The translations under genes were made by a program, and so were the position numbers. A stretch of DNA of 42,298 bases from an uncultured Rhodospirillales bacterium. GTDB lineage: Bacteria > Pseudomonadota > Alphaproteobacteria > Azospirillales > Azospirillaceae. Below are positions 1 to 8,863 of the stretch, in pieces (the first letter of the stretch is position 1; every line of letters begins with the position of its first letter). The DNA is taken from assembly GCA_903931735.1 (NCBI GenBank), contig CAIZDL010000055.1, forward strand, positions 1 through 42,298, written 5' to 3'. The notes under the pieces are model-generated. The model was given only the letters and a program-made list of their open reading frames with translations, ran no database searches and was not told where the DNA came from.

Positions 1-515
1 ACACCCTCGGCGTTGGCCACCCAAAGATCGAGATACACGGTGTAAGAGTCGAGAATCACGCCCAACCGCTTATTGGCATAGCGGGCGGTGGCATCCGAGT
101 GTTGGGCGAGGCAGTCCACCATCGCCGAGTCTGTGGCCCACCAGCGCACATCGCAGGAGCGTTCGTAAAGATTGCGGTCGATAATCTCGATCATGTTAAG
201 CGAAAGGTCAGCCAGTCGATTGCCACGCACGTGCATGACCATCGCTTCGCCGAGATCGGAAAGCTCGTTAATATTGGCCGATAGTTCCGACTCCAATTCC
301 TGTGTAACCTTGTTGATCAGCCCAGAGATGCTTTTTACCTCGTTGGCGACAACCGCGAAGCCCCGGCCGACTTCGCCCGCTCGATTGGATTCAACCAGGG
401 CATTGAGGGCCAGGATGCTGGTGGCGGCGGTCACTTGCTTGATGGTACGGATTTTGTCGGTGGCGATCCCCGAGACCACTCGCAACAGTTCGACAATTCT
501 TTCTGGTTCGGCCAT
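1..515 (-). CDS. Methyl-accepting chemotaxis-like protein, C-terminus cut by window edge
   Basis: Minus-strand reading from ATG (complement of 513-515): MAEPERIVELLRVVSGIATDKIRTIKQVTAATSILALNALVESNRAGEVGRGFAVVANEVKSISG..., an MCP hairpin-tip motif, followed by DRNLYERSCDVRWWATDSAMVDCL, which looks Cache-like. Open to window start. Confidence 0.8.
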   Translation of the reverse strand, partial: MAEPERIVELLRVVSGIATDKIRTIKQVTAATSILALNALVESNRAGEVGRGFAVVANEVKSISGLINKVTQELESELSANINELSDLGEAMVMHVRGNRLADLSLNMIEIIDRNLYERSCDVRWWATDSAMVDCLAQHSDATARYANKRLGVILDSYTVYLDLWVANAEG

Positions 516-545
516 GGCCCGCGCTCTTTCTTAATGAGTGTGGAA

Positions 546-1313
546 TTATTTGCGCGCCGTGCGGCCCCGGTAGGCGCCAACGCCGCTTCCGATCTCAAGC
601 CGGGACAACCAGTCGAGGAAGCGCGGGACGTCCTGGCCCCGAAACGCCAATCCGTGTTGGGGGACGATAAAGTCCAGCGTCAAGCCCGCCACCATTTCAA
701 CCCAAGCATCGCGCGCTTCCCGGCAAGCAAGAATGCGACGGTGGAACCCGTCCATGTATTGGACGTGGTTATTAAAATCGGTCACCCATATATCCCGTAT
801 CGGGGTGCCGGGCAAAATCGCGGCGCCAATATCGCCGGAGAACAACGCCCTCGCTGTTGGGTCATAGACCGCGAATGCTCCCGGAGAATGCATGTAATGG
901 GAGGGCAAGAAGCGTAAAGCGGTGCCGCCAAGGGTGAGTTCGGCACCTTCATCCGGGATTGGCGAAAAGTGTGTGTCGGAGTCGAAATGCGCCACATAAG
1001 AAGGCCACAGGGCCGAAATGTGAACCATGGTCCCCGGTAGCGTTACCTGCCGCCACAAGGCGAGCCCGGAGCCAACGTCTGGGTCTTGGTGAGAAAGAAA
1101 GATATGGCTCACTGAGTCCAGGTCTACTTCTTGGACCAACGCGCCGATCATCGACGGAAACACTTCAATACCACCAGGGTCCAGCAGGATGGCATGACCA
1201 CCTGAGGTAATCGCCACTTGGTTTGTATCGACGACACTTCCCGGCTTGTGTTCATCTTGGCTGAACACAAGCCAACGGTGGTCCCCTTGGGCAAACGGCT
1301 TGTAACACTTCAT
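546..1313 (-). CDS. Metallo-beta-lactamase-fold diiron protein, ODP (oxygen-binding diiron protein)/flavodiiron-like
   Basis: 255 aa ORF with SHIFLSHQDPDVGSG, LPSHYMHSPGAF, LFSGDIG and VPQHG metal-ligand motifs; lies between two MCP-like genes. Confidence 0.8.
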   Translation of the reverse strand: MKCYKPFAQGDHRWLVFSQDEHKPGSVVDTNQVAITSGGHAILLDPGGIEVFPSMIGALVQEVDLDSVSHIFLSHQDPDVGSGLALWRQVTLPGTMVHISALWPSYVAHFDSDTHFSPIPDEGAELTLGGTALRFLPSHYMHSPGAFAVYDPTARALFSGDIGAAILPGTPIRDIWVTDFNNHVQYMDGFHRRILACREARDAWVEMVAGLTLDFIVPQHGLAFRGQDVPRFLDWLSRLEIGSGVGAYRGRTARK

Positions 1314-2101
1314 CCGGCGTGCGCTCCCTGGACTGCCGGCTGAAATGCCGGATTGGGTTGGTGTCGGGTGAGGATAGACGCCGCCCCGGTTAGAGCCTTG
1401 CAGCCCTCGAGCGCCCCCCGGAGGCCCCGGGCTGCCTGATCGTTCATGACACGGAGTTCTTCGACATATCGGGTCATGGTCTCGGAAACTGCTTTGAACT
1501 CGCCTTCGTGAGATCCGGCGGTGACGGCTTCGGCGGCAATGTTGGTGGCGATGCTCGCGGCCTGGGAAACCACATCATCAACCACATTCACCACTCTGCC
1601 CAGGCGCGCGGTGCCGTCGTTGATATTGGCGATCCGCATCGCCATTTCGCGTAATTGTCCGGTCCGAACATGCTCCAACACATCGAGAGCCTTTTGACCG
1701 GAAGGCGTTATATCCGCGATATCCACCTGCACCGAGGCTTCTTCCAGTTGCCGCAAATGTCGCAGGGTCCGCAAGGCCGAAGTGGTCGTGTCATAGAGCG
1801 ACATCACCCCCGAGGCATTGGTGTTGATCTCGGCGAGTCGTCGAACCAAGCCTCGGGTATATTGGGTCAACGCACGGACCGCAGCGCCTTTTGGACCCGC
1901 GCGTCCTGCCGCGAGTTCCGCGTTAAGAGAAAGAATGCGCAAGTCCTCGGAGAGATCGCCCAAACGAAACATGGCACGATTGGCGCGGTTAATATCCGGA
2001 AACAATGCCCGGATACGCCCCTCGACCTGCTTCAGTACCCCACGATATCTTCGTGTTCCGGCAGGTTTGATTTTAGACATCCCAGAAGACAAAACAATCA
2101 C
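1310..2101 (-). CDS. Soluble MCP-like protein with degenerate signalling tips
   Basis: 263 aa, mostly helical; contains LRILSLNAELAAGRAGPKGAAVRAL and ASIATNIAAEAVTAGSHEGEFKAVSETMTRYVEEL, both resembling MCP tips. Overlaps the ODP gene start by 4 nt. Confidence 0.7.
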   Translation of the reverse strand: MIVLSSGMSKIKPAGTRRYRGVLKQVEGRIRALFPDINRANRAMFRLGDLSEDLRILSLNAELAAGRAGPKGAAVRALTQYTRGLVRRLAEINTNASGVMSLYDTTTSALRTLRHLRQLEEASVQVDIADITPSGQKALDVLEHVRTGQLREMAMRIANINDGTARLGRVVNVVDDVVSQAASIATNIAAEAVTAGSHEGEFKAVSETMTRYVEELRVMNDQAARGLRGALEGCKALTGAASILTRHQPNPAFQPAVQGAHAG

Positions 2102-2448
2102 CCCAAACTAAGTGCCATACCGAACCAGCACAACGCGACCGGCCGTCGAATCGGCGGTGCCGTCATCATCTTTCAAAACTGTGGAAAGCAAATTTTGCGC
2201 CAGAAAAAGGCGGGTGATTTTGTCGCTGCAAGATATCGCTGCTTGCTCCGTAGGCGGCAGAGTGCTTGCAAAATGCTACTTTGTTTATTTTCCGGGCAAA
2301 CGCCCCGCTGACCGTCGCGCGCCTCGGTGGTTTCCTCCGGCCGTTCATTCTTTTATCGTGATTGGACCCTGGGAATGGTAGCAGGCCTGATTCAGCCTTG
2401 CCTTTGGTCCGTTTGGTCGTTAGCTTACCAACACGTCGCCCCAAGTGG

Positions 2449-2524
<76 letters not shown>

Positions 2525-2577
2525 TCTATCCACAACCCTTTGATTTTAAAAATATCCTTGGAAACCAAGGTGTTCAT

Positions 2578-2607
2578 CGCTAGAATCATCGCTAGAATCT
2601 CGCTAGA
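2578..2607 (+). repeat. Left CGCTAGA iteron cluster (3 copies), candidate integrase arm sites
   Basis: CGCTAGA at 2578, 2590 and 2601 (spacings 12 and 11). Confidence 0.6.
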
Positions 2608-2620
2608 TCGAGGCACCATC

Positions 2621-4177
2621 ATGGCGACCAGCTACCTCACGAAGTCGGGCACAAACTATTTTTTCCAGATCGCAGTTCCTGCCAACCTGTGGCTGGCGGT
2701 GGGAAAAAAAGGTCGTCCGAATCTCGCTCGGAACCGCTGATAAGCGGGTAGCTGAAATTCGTAAGCGTGAAAAATTAGATTTTTGGATGACTGAATTTGC
2801 GCGATTCAGGGGCGGGGAGTCATCGGCCTGGGAGACTGCCGCCGCCGAACTCGGCAGGATGGGCTACACTTATCGTCGAATCGCTACCGAAGCAGAAATC
2901 GAGGCTGGTAAGGCCGAGGTCAGTTTCGACCATGAAGGCGAGGAGCAACTGACCATCGAGGAGGACAACCGCGATAGGGTGGCAGTATTCGCCGAGCAAA
3001 TCGAGGCGTGGGAACTGGACAGTGCCGCACGCAAAATCGAATACCATCGGTAAGAACTCTCCAAGCTGGGTACGCACCTGGACATTGACGCCGCCCTCGC
3101 ACCTAATGCGGCAAAGCATTACGGAGCGACTGGACCACGTCTTGACCGTCACGGAGGCCATTACCGGAAAGGTGCCCCCAGCGAAGTTGGTTGACTTCCT
3201 GACCATCGTGGATCTGTTTAAACGGTGGGTCGTTGAGGCCAAGCCCACCAAGGCGTCGATCACCGAATGTGAATACAGCGTTCGTCGATTCGGTGAACTT
3301 CTGGGTGCCATCCCCGTGGACAAGGTTACGAAGGCGCATATTCGGCAGTTCCGTGAGGCTGCGCTACAAACGCCGTCGAGGCTATCGAACGAGGAAAGCA
3401 AAGCCCCGCTGCCTGAGCTGTTAAAGCGGTACGCTGGGAAAGATGTTCCCCGCGCAGCTCCAGTAACAGTCCGGAAACGGTTGAGTTTTATCAAAACGCT
3501 CTTCAACAGAGCGGTTGACGCTGGCCTGATAGAGGAAAATCCTACAGACGGTATCAGGATAAAGGATATGGGAACAAAGCAGTCACGATTAACGTTCTCT
3601 GATGTTGAGATAGTCGGTATCGTTGATGGCCTTGAAAATGAAGACAAAAGTTTTCGATGGCAACTGTGCTCGGTATTTATACCGGGGCGAGAATGGGGGA
3701 GATTGTTCAACTAACAACTTCAGATGTTAGAACGGATAACGGTATCACGTATATCGCAATTATAGATGAAGGCGAGAAGACGGTAAAATATATAAGAGTG
3801 TCAGAAGTGTTAATCTTCATAATGATATAATAAATGGTGAATTTATTGACTTTGTAAAATCGCGTGGGGCGGGGTGCCTATTTCCAGATATCAAGCTTGG
3901 AGATGCGTTGCCGTCTCATTATTTCTCAAAATTATTTGGGAAGTATCTGCGAGAAGTAAAGCTTGATTGCGACCGTAAATGTTTCCATAGCTTCCGTCAT
4001 GGGTTCAAGGATCGATGCCGAGAAGCGTCTCTCGATGAAGCGATAAGCGACGCGCTCACCGGACACGCTGGCGGTGGTATTGGCCGAACCTACGGCGGAC
4101 GCCCACCATTGCGCGTCTTGAACGAGGCGGTACAAAAACTAGACTTCGGTATCAATCTCAAGTCCATTAAGGATTAA
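2621..4177 (+). pseudogene. Tyrosine recombinase/phage integrase, frameshifted
   Basis: Collinear fragments in different frames: MATSYLTKSGTNYFFQIAVPANLWLAVGKK / KVVRISLGTADKRVAEIRKREKLDFW... / LTVTEAITGKVPPAKLVDF...VRKRLSFIKTLFNRAVDAGLIEENP / TVLGIYTGARMGEIVQLTTSDVR / HSFRHGFKDRCREASLDEAISDALTGHAGGGIGRTYGG. Catalytic boxes are recognisable but separated by several frameshifts and a TAA. Confidence 0.88.
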
Positions 4178-4191
4178 ATCGAGGGAAATTC

Positions 4192-4225
4192 GCGAAGGGT
4201 GCAATCTTCCGCTTGCATCCTTCGC
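4192..4225 (+). terminator. Hairpin downstream of the integrase remnant
   Basis: GCGAAGGGTGCAA / TTGCATCCTTCGC, 13-bp stem with one G-U, 8-nt loop; poor U-tract. Confidence 0.55.
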
Positions 4226-4333
4226 CGCCTTTAATGTACAAAAATTACGGAGCCAAAAAACTCCCTATAAAACAGAATTGAACCGCTACGGCAACAACGC
4301 CATACGTGTATTTTGTTTTTATAGGAGAGTAAA

Positions 4334-4525
4334 GTGTTGATTCTGACAAAGCTCCCAGAGTGCCTCGCAAGCGAAGGCTACGACTCCGTTCCATCCTATC
4401 ATGTTGTCTGGCGCTTTGCATGTAGCGGCAAGACAAGTTTGATTCGTAAAATTCGCGGTAGGTGGTTTTTTTTAATCTGTCCAACCTTCCTGCAATCGCT
4501 AAATCGCTCAATTGCAGGAAGTAAA
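4334..4525 (+). pseudogene. Excisionase/HTH-like DNA-binding protein, frameshifted in a T8 run
   Basis: MLILTKLPECLASEGYDSVPSYHVVWRFACSGKTSLIRKIRGRW continues in another frame as FFNLSNLPAIAKSLNCRK* across TTTTTTTT. Confidence 0.55.
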
Positions 4526-4811
4526 ATCCAGGGTCAAGTTCGACGTTGCATTCAACGCACGAGATTACCCATTTGGTGAAGAGTATGATCGGCTTTTCGC
4601 CGAACAATTCTTGACTGATTGCGCCGATGAAGTTCGCCGAACTAGAGACAATCGCCGACATACTATCAATCGTCAGGCATTCGCGGTCGGCCGGTTCGTC
4701 GGCGATGGGCGAATTGATCGAGCTGAAGCGTTTAAACGCCTGATGGCGGCTGGAATCGCGACAGGGAAGGCGTCAATTTTTACGGCGCCTTCCTCGCTAG
4801 AAATTCGCTAG
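4512..4811 (+). CDS. Primase/polymerase-like C-terminal fragment (mobile-element remnant)
   Basis: 99 aa ORF; RRTRDNRRHTINRQAFAVGRFVGDGRIDRAEAFKRLMAAGI resembles the helical segment of phage/plasmid bifunctional primases. ORF ends inside the right CGCTAGA repeats. Confidence 0.45.
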   Translation: MQEVKSRVKFDVAFNARDYPFGEEYDRLFAEQFLTDCADEVRRTRDNRRHTINRQAFAVGRFVGDGRIDRAEAFKRLMAAGIATGKASIFTAPSSLEIR

Positions 4812-4824
4812 ATCGCTCGCTAGG
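4795..4824 (+). repeat. Right CGCTAGA/G iteron cluster (3 copies)
   Basis: CGCTAGA at 4795 and 4806 and CGCTAGG at 4818 (spacings 11 and 12). Confidence 0.6.
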
Positions 4825-4866
4825 AGAAAATATAAGTTCTTGATATTGCTACATAAAAATAGTTTT

Positions 4867-4890
4867 GTTCGAATCCGCGAGGCAGCACCA
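4867..4890 (+). repeat. att direct repeat, distal copy
   Basis: Identical to 2501-2524; no complete tRNA around it. Confidence 0.93.
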
Positions 4891-5001
4891 GTTTTGGGTC
4901 CCGCTCCTTATTGCCCGATCGTCAATGACTCGGGGGTGAAACCCAGGTAATGATGGTGAACGAGCGGGGCTCGTTGCCTTATCTGATTTTGCCTGGATAC
5001 C

Positions 5002-6750
5002 ATGTCACACCCAGACTCTCTTCCGCAGGTGGGGACTTCGAAGGACGGGGGCGCTCTTGCGCTTTCGGTCGTTCCTCCTTGTCAGGGCGGCGCCATTTCC
5101 GATGAAGTTCTTGAGCCTGAAACCGTTCCCGCTTGGCTGGCCGGCTTTCAGTCCAGCACCGCGACCATAATCGACGTTCGTCCGATTTTGACGGCGGGAC
5201 GGGAGCCGATTGCCGAGGTGCTGGCCGCGGCCGAGGGAATGCCCCAAGAGGGTGGTCTTATCCTGCTGGCTCCGTTCAATCCCGGCCCGCTCCGCTCGTT
5301 GCTGCATGAGCGCGGAATGGCGACTTATGGCCGCCGCCAAGGCGAGCGGCTTTGGAATATCCGGGTTGTCCGTGTTGCCAAGTCTCCATCGGCGAGTCGG
5401 GGGAACGGGCCGGCGTTAGCCCGTTCGTCGGTGGGCTCGACCCTAAAGCTGGGCGGCGCCACCCAACGGCTGCTTCCTGAGGTGATCCCGCTTCGTTTTT
5501 TCGGGGTGGCGCTGGTCGCACACGCCTTGGCTTGGGCCGGACTGGTCGTATTTGCCGAAGCGTTTCCGGGGTTTCGGGGCGGGGCAGGGCCGGTGCTGGG
5601 GGTGTTGCACCTCACCGTGCTTGGGGTTTTTTTGGCGACCGCGATGGGCGCATCGTTTCAGATGCTCCCCGTTGCTTTCGCGCTGCCCCCTCCGGCGCGC
5701 TGGCCTTGCGACTTGGCTTTTGCGTTGTTGGTTGCGGGAGGGGCGGGGCTGATTATCGGCTTTGGTCTTTCCGAGCCCGGCCCGATGGTTGGCGGCGCTC
5801 TTATGCTGGGCGGGGCGGTGACGCTCCATGCCGTTGCGCTGGCGCGGCTGGTGTATGTGCCGGGCGATAATTCTCTGCTCCGGTGGCATATTGGGGCGGC
5901 GTTGGCGGCGATTGCTTGCGCGGTGCTTCTTGCTCTTGGGCTCGCAGCCGATTTCAGGCTGGGTTGGCTTGAAAATCATCAAGACGTGGCGCTGGCACAT
6001 TTCATTTTGGCCGGTTTCGGCTTTATGGGAATGTTCGTGTTGGGATTTTCGCAAATTCTGATCCCGATGTTCTCGGTTGCCGAACCTGCGGGTGAAAGGC
6101 TGGGCCAAGCTGCTTTCGTGCTGGCAACGCTGGGGATACTCAGCGCGGTGGTCGGTGTCCTCGCCGAAGGTCGCGTTCTCCTGATCGTTGGTGTCTTGGC
6201 AGGGTTCGGCGCGGCGTTGTGCCACATCGGGCAGATGATGCGCACGCTTCGGGGACGGATGCGCACGCGATTGGGGCCGGAGTTTTTGTTGATCCGGTTG
6301 GCTTGGCTGTTCTTTCCGGTGTCGCTCGGTTTGGCGCTTTTGATCGTTCTCGATATTGGAATGGATCTTGTGCCGACTCTCTTCGGCTTTACCCTGATTT
6401 TTGGCTGGTATTTGACTTTTTTGCTGGGTGTCCTGCAACGAATTCTTCCGTTTCTTGCCTCGATGCACGCAGTCCGTTTCGGTGCAAAGGCGCTGTCCCC
6501 GGCCAAACTAACCACACCCGAGTTGCTTGTGGTTCATCAATGGTGTCATCTGTCCGCGCTGGTTTGCGTCGGCGCCGGCCTGATCCTGGCCAACATTTGG
6601 CTCATCAGGCTTGGTGGGCTGGTCGGGTTTGTCGGGGCCGCGAGCTTTATCGCATTCGGTCTTGATGTTCTCAAGAAGACAAAGGCTCACATTGCCACTA
6701 CGGCGAGCTTAAAAACGGCGGCCCCAGGAAGGAGTGTTGTTGATGGTTGA
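5002..6750 (+). CDS. DUF2249 domain fused to a multi-TM NnrS/heme-copper-like membrane protein
   Basis: 582 aa; N-terminal ATIIDVRPILTAGREPIAEVLAAAEGM...LHERGMATYGRRQGERLWNIRVVR fits DUF2249; the remainder is many hydrophobic helices. Confidence 0.72.
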   Translation: MSHPDSLPQVGTSKDGGALALSVVPPCQGGAISDEVLEPETVPAWLAGFQSSTATIIDVRPILTAGREPIAEVLAAAEGMPQEGGLILLAPFNPGPLRSLLHERGMATYGRRQGERLWNIRVVRVAKSPSASRGNGPALARSSVGSTLKLGGATQRLLPEVIPLRFFGVALVAHALAWAGLVVFAEAFPGFRGGAGPVLGVLHLTVLGVFLATAMGASFQMLPVAFALPPPARWPCDLAFALLVAGGAGLIIGFGLSEPGPMVGGALMLGGAVTLHAVALARLVYVPGDNSLLRWHIGAALAAIACAVLLALGLAADFRLGWLENHQDVALAHFILAGFGFMGMFVLGFSQILIPMFSVAEPAGERLGQAAFVLATLGILSAVVGVLAEGRVLLIVGVLAGFGAALCHIGQMMRTLRGRMRTRLGPEFLLIRLAWLFFPVSLGLALLIVLDIGMDLVPTLFGFTLIFGWYLTFLLGVLQRILPFLASMHAVRFGAKALSPAKLTTPELLVVHQWCHLSALVCVGAGLILANIWLIRLGGLVGFVGAASFIAFGLDVLKKTKAHIATTASLKTAAPGRSVVDG

Positions 6751-7246
6751 TCGGATACTACATAACGAGCATATGGCCACGCTGGATATCATCAATCGGC
6801 TAGAGGTTCGGATCGGTAATGGAAAGTGGGCGCGACGTCTGGATATCGCGGTCCCGGCCGATAAAACTCTTCTGGAAGAGTTGATTGCGATGATGGAAAG
6901 TGAGGTTCGCCATCACTTGCCATTTGAAGAGAAGGTGATATTCCCAAAGCTCGATGAGGTTGGCTTTGAAGATATCACCAACATGCTTTTCGACGAGCAT
7001 GAAGCAATTCGCTCGCTGGTAAGCTCGATCCGGCCGATTGCTAACGATGCGTTGTCCGGCGGATTTCAGGAAGACAAGTGGACGATATTCTACCAACTCC
7101 TTGCGGACCTCGCCAGCATTATCGTTTTCCATATTCAAAAAGAAGAAATGGGTGTCATCTCGCGCTTGCAGATGCTCATCGGAGCGGAAAGTTGTCAGGA
7201 GATGGGGGGCGCATATCGTAAGCTGTTAAGCGGGGAGACCGCTTAG
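6734..7246 (+). CDS. Hemerythrin HHE cation-binding domain protein
   Basis: DRILHNEHMATLDIINRLE, EVRHHLPFEEKVIFPKL, LFDEHEAIRSL and IVFHIQKEEMGVI metal-ligand pattern. Overlaps the upstream gene end. Confidence 0.85.
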   Translation: MLLMVDRILHNEHMATLDIINRLEVRIGNGKWARRLDIAVPADKTLLEELIAMMESEVRHHLPFEEKVIFPKLDEVGFEDITNMLFDEHEAIRSLVSSIRPIANDALSGGFQEDKWTIFYQLLADLASIIVFHIQKEEMGVISRLQMLIGAESCQEMGGAYRKLLSGETA

Positions 7247-7270
7247 GCGCGGGCCGTCTGCCGAGTTTAA

Positions 7271-7303
7271 AAGTAAGGACGAGCCTTGCGCTCGTCCTTA
7301 CTT
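7271..7303. terminator. Convergent bidirectional terminator-like hairpin
   Basis: AAGTAAGGACGAG-CCTTGCG-CTCGTCCTTACTT, 13-bp perfect stem between two convergent genes. Confidence 0.75.
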
Positions 7304-7312
7304 GCATCGCCG

Positions 7313-8605
7313 CTAAATTTTTGCCAGCGCTTGTTCCAAATCGGCCAGAATGTCATCAATGTGCTCAAGTCCAACTGAAAGTCGGACATAGCCAGGAGTA
7401 ACGCCCGTTTTTAATTGATCACCAACGGTGAGTTGAGAGTGGGTGGTGCTTGCCGGATGGATGGCAAGGCTGCGGGCGTCGCCGATATTGGCAACATGGT
7501 AGAACAACTCCAAGGCATTGATAAAGCCTTTGCCGGCATCGACCCCGCCCGCAAGCTCAAAACCAAGCAACCCGCCGTATCCGCCTTTAAGGTAGGCATC
7601 GGCGCGGCGGCGATATTCTCCGGTTTGCTGTGACGGATGAATGACCTTGGTAATCTTAGGGTGCTTAACCAAATAATCGACCACCGCTTGGGTGTTGGCG
7701 CAGTGGGCGCGGATGCGCAATGGCAGCGTCTCCAGGCCTTGGATGAGTTGGAAGGCGTTGAACGGGCTCAGCGCCATCCCGACATCGCGCAGCAGGGTTA
7801 CCCGCGCCTTAAGAATATAGGCGATCGGCCCCAGCGGTTTTACCGCCTCGACCCAAACGGCACCATGATAGCTCGGATCGGGTTGGTTGAGCATCGGGAA
7901 GCGGTCGGGCCATGCTGCCCAATCGAAGGTGCCGCCATCGATAATCATGCCGCCAATCGAGGTGCCATGGCCGCCGATATATTTTGTGGTTGAGTAAACC
8001 ACGATAGCGGCACCATGGGCGAGTGGTCTCGCCAGTAATGGTGCCGCCGTGTTATCGACGATCAGCGGGATACCGATTTTTCGGCCCAGTGCGGCGACTT
8101 CAGCCAGCGGAAAGACTTGGAGTTTGGGGTTGGGCAGCGTTTCGGCGTACCATGCGCGGGTGCGGGCGTCGGAGGCGCGCACAAACGCCTCGGGGTCGGC
8201 AGGATCGACGAACCGGACCTCAATGCCCAGCGTTTTAAAGGTGTTGGCGAATAGGTTCCAGGTGCCCCCGTAAAGGTCGGTGGAACTGACGATGTTGTCG
8301 CCGGCATGGGTGATGTTCTGAATTGCCGCAAACTCGGCGGCTTGTCCTGAAGAGACGGCCAGCGCCGCGACGCCGCCTTCCAGCGCCGCCATGCGCTCTT
8401 CCAACACCGCAGTGGTCGGGTTCATGATCCGGGTGTAAATGTTGCCCAACTCTTGGAGCGCGAACAGTTTGCTGGCATGTTCGGCGCTGTCGAAGAGGTA
8501 GGAGGTGGTTTGGTAGATCGGCACCGCCACCGCATTGGTTGCGGAATCGCGCCGGTGGCCGGCATGGAGCACGATGGTTTCAGGGTTTTTCCAGGGTCCG
8601 CTCAT
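7313..8605 (-). CDS. metY: O-acetylhomoserine (thiol)-lyase / Cys-Met metabolism PLP enzyme
   Basis: MSGPWKNPETIVLHAGHRRD...IYQTTSYLF...YTRIMNPTTAVLEERMAALEGG...YSTTKYIGGHGTSIGG; PLP lysine in STTKYIGGH. The longer 7313-9880 ORF is an upstream extension. Confidence 0.9.
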   Translation of the reverse strand: MSGPWKNPETIVLHAGHRRDSATNAVAVPIYQTTSYLFDSAEHASKLFALQELGNIYTRIMNPTTAVLEERMAALEGGVAALAVSSGQAAEFAAIQNITHAGDNIVSSTDLYGGTWNLFANTFKTLGIEVRFVDPADPEAFVRASDARTRAWYAETLPNPKLQVFPLAEVAALGRKIGIPLIVDNTAAPLLARPLAHGAAIVVYSTTKYIGGHGTSIGGMIIDGGTFDWAAWPDRFPMLNQPDPSYHGAVWVEAVKPLGPIAYILKARVTLLRDVGMALSPFNAFQLIQGLETLPLRIRAHCANTQAVVDYLVKHPKITKVIHPSQQTGEYRRRADAYLKGGYGGLLGFELAGGVDAGKGFINALELFYHVANIGDARSLAIHPASTTHSQLTVGDQLKTGVTPGYVRLSVGLEHIDDILADLEQALAKI

Positions 8606-8863
8606 AGCCAAATCCTCTCGGTGATTGGTCCCTGTCTCGCGCATTCCGGTATCGAGTGCAAGTGTCGGTGACGCGGCCCAGATAAGAGGACCGGGATTCC
8701 ATGCCAGGGCGAGGCGCCCGGCTCGCGTTTCGGGCGTTGACTTTAGGCGTTGGCGGGCTTTAAAGTCGCGACAGATGTTTGGGGCGCCGGGGGCGCTTCT
8801 GGGGTCAGTCCGCGAGTTTCGCGCACTGGCGCGTTTTTTGTTGGCATGGGGTGTTGGCCGCGC

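Noticed and set aside
2556-2570. CCTTGG-AAA-CCAAGG inverted repeat next to the tRNA
   Set aside because: Very short with no T-tract; insufficient for a terminator or attP core claim, though it could be part of the element's regulatory region.
4245-4661. 138 aa minus-strand ORF in the island
   Set aside because: Opposite the HTH and primase-like remnants, which have recognisable sequence; no motifs of its own.
4765-4793. GGAAGGCG...CGCCTTCC hairpin at the right end of the island
   Set aside because: Stem is only 8 bp, it lies inside the primase-like ORF and is not followed by a T-run; left uncalled.
4867-4890. Possible second tRNA
   Set aside because: Only the 24-nt 3' end is present; no acceptor 5' strand, D-arm or anticodon arm. 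It is the distal att repeat.
5443-6468. 341 aa minus-strand ORF opposite the DUF2249/membrane protein
   Set aside because: Extremely R/Q/H-rich antisense translation of a membrane protein; not credible.
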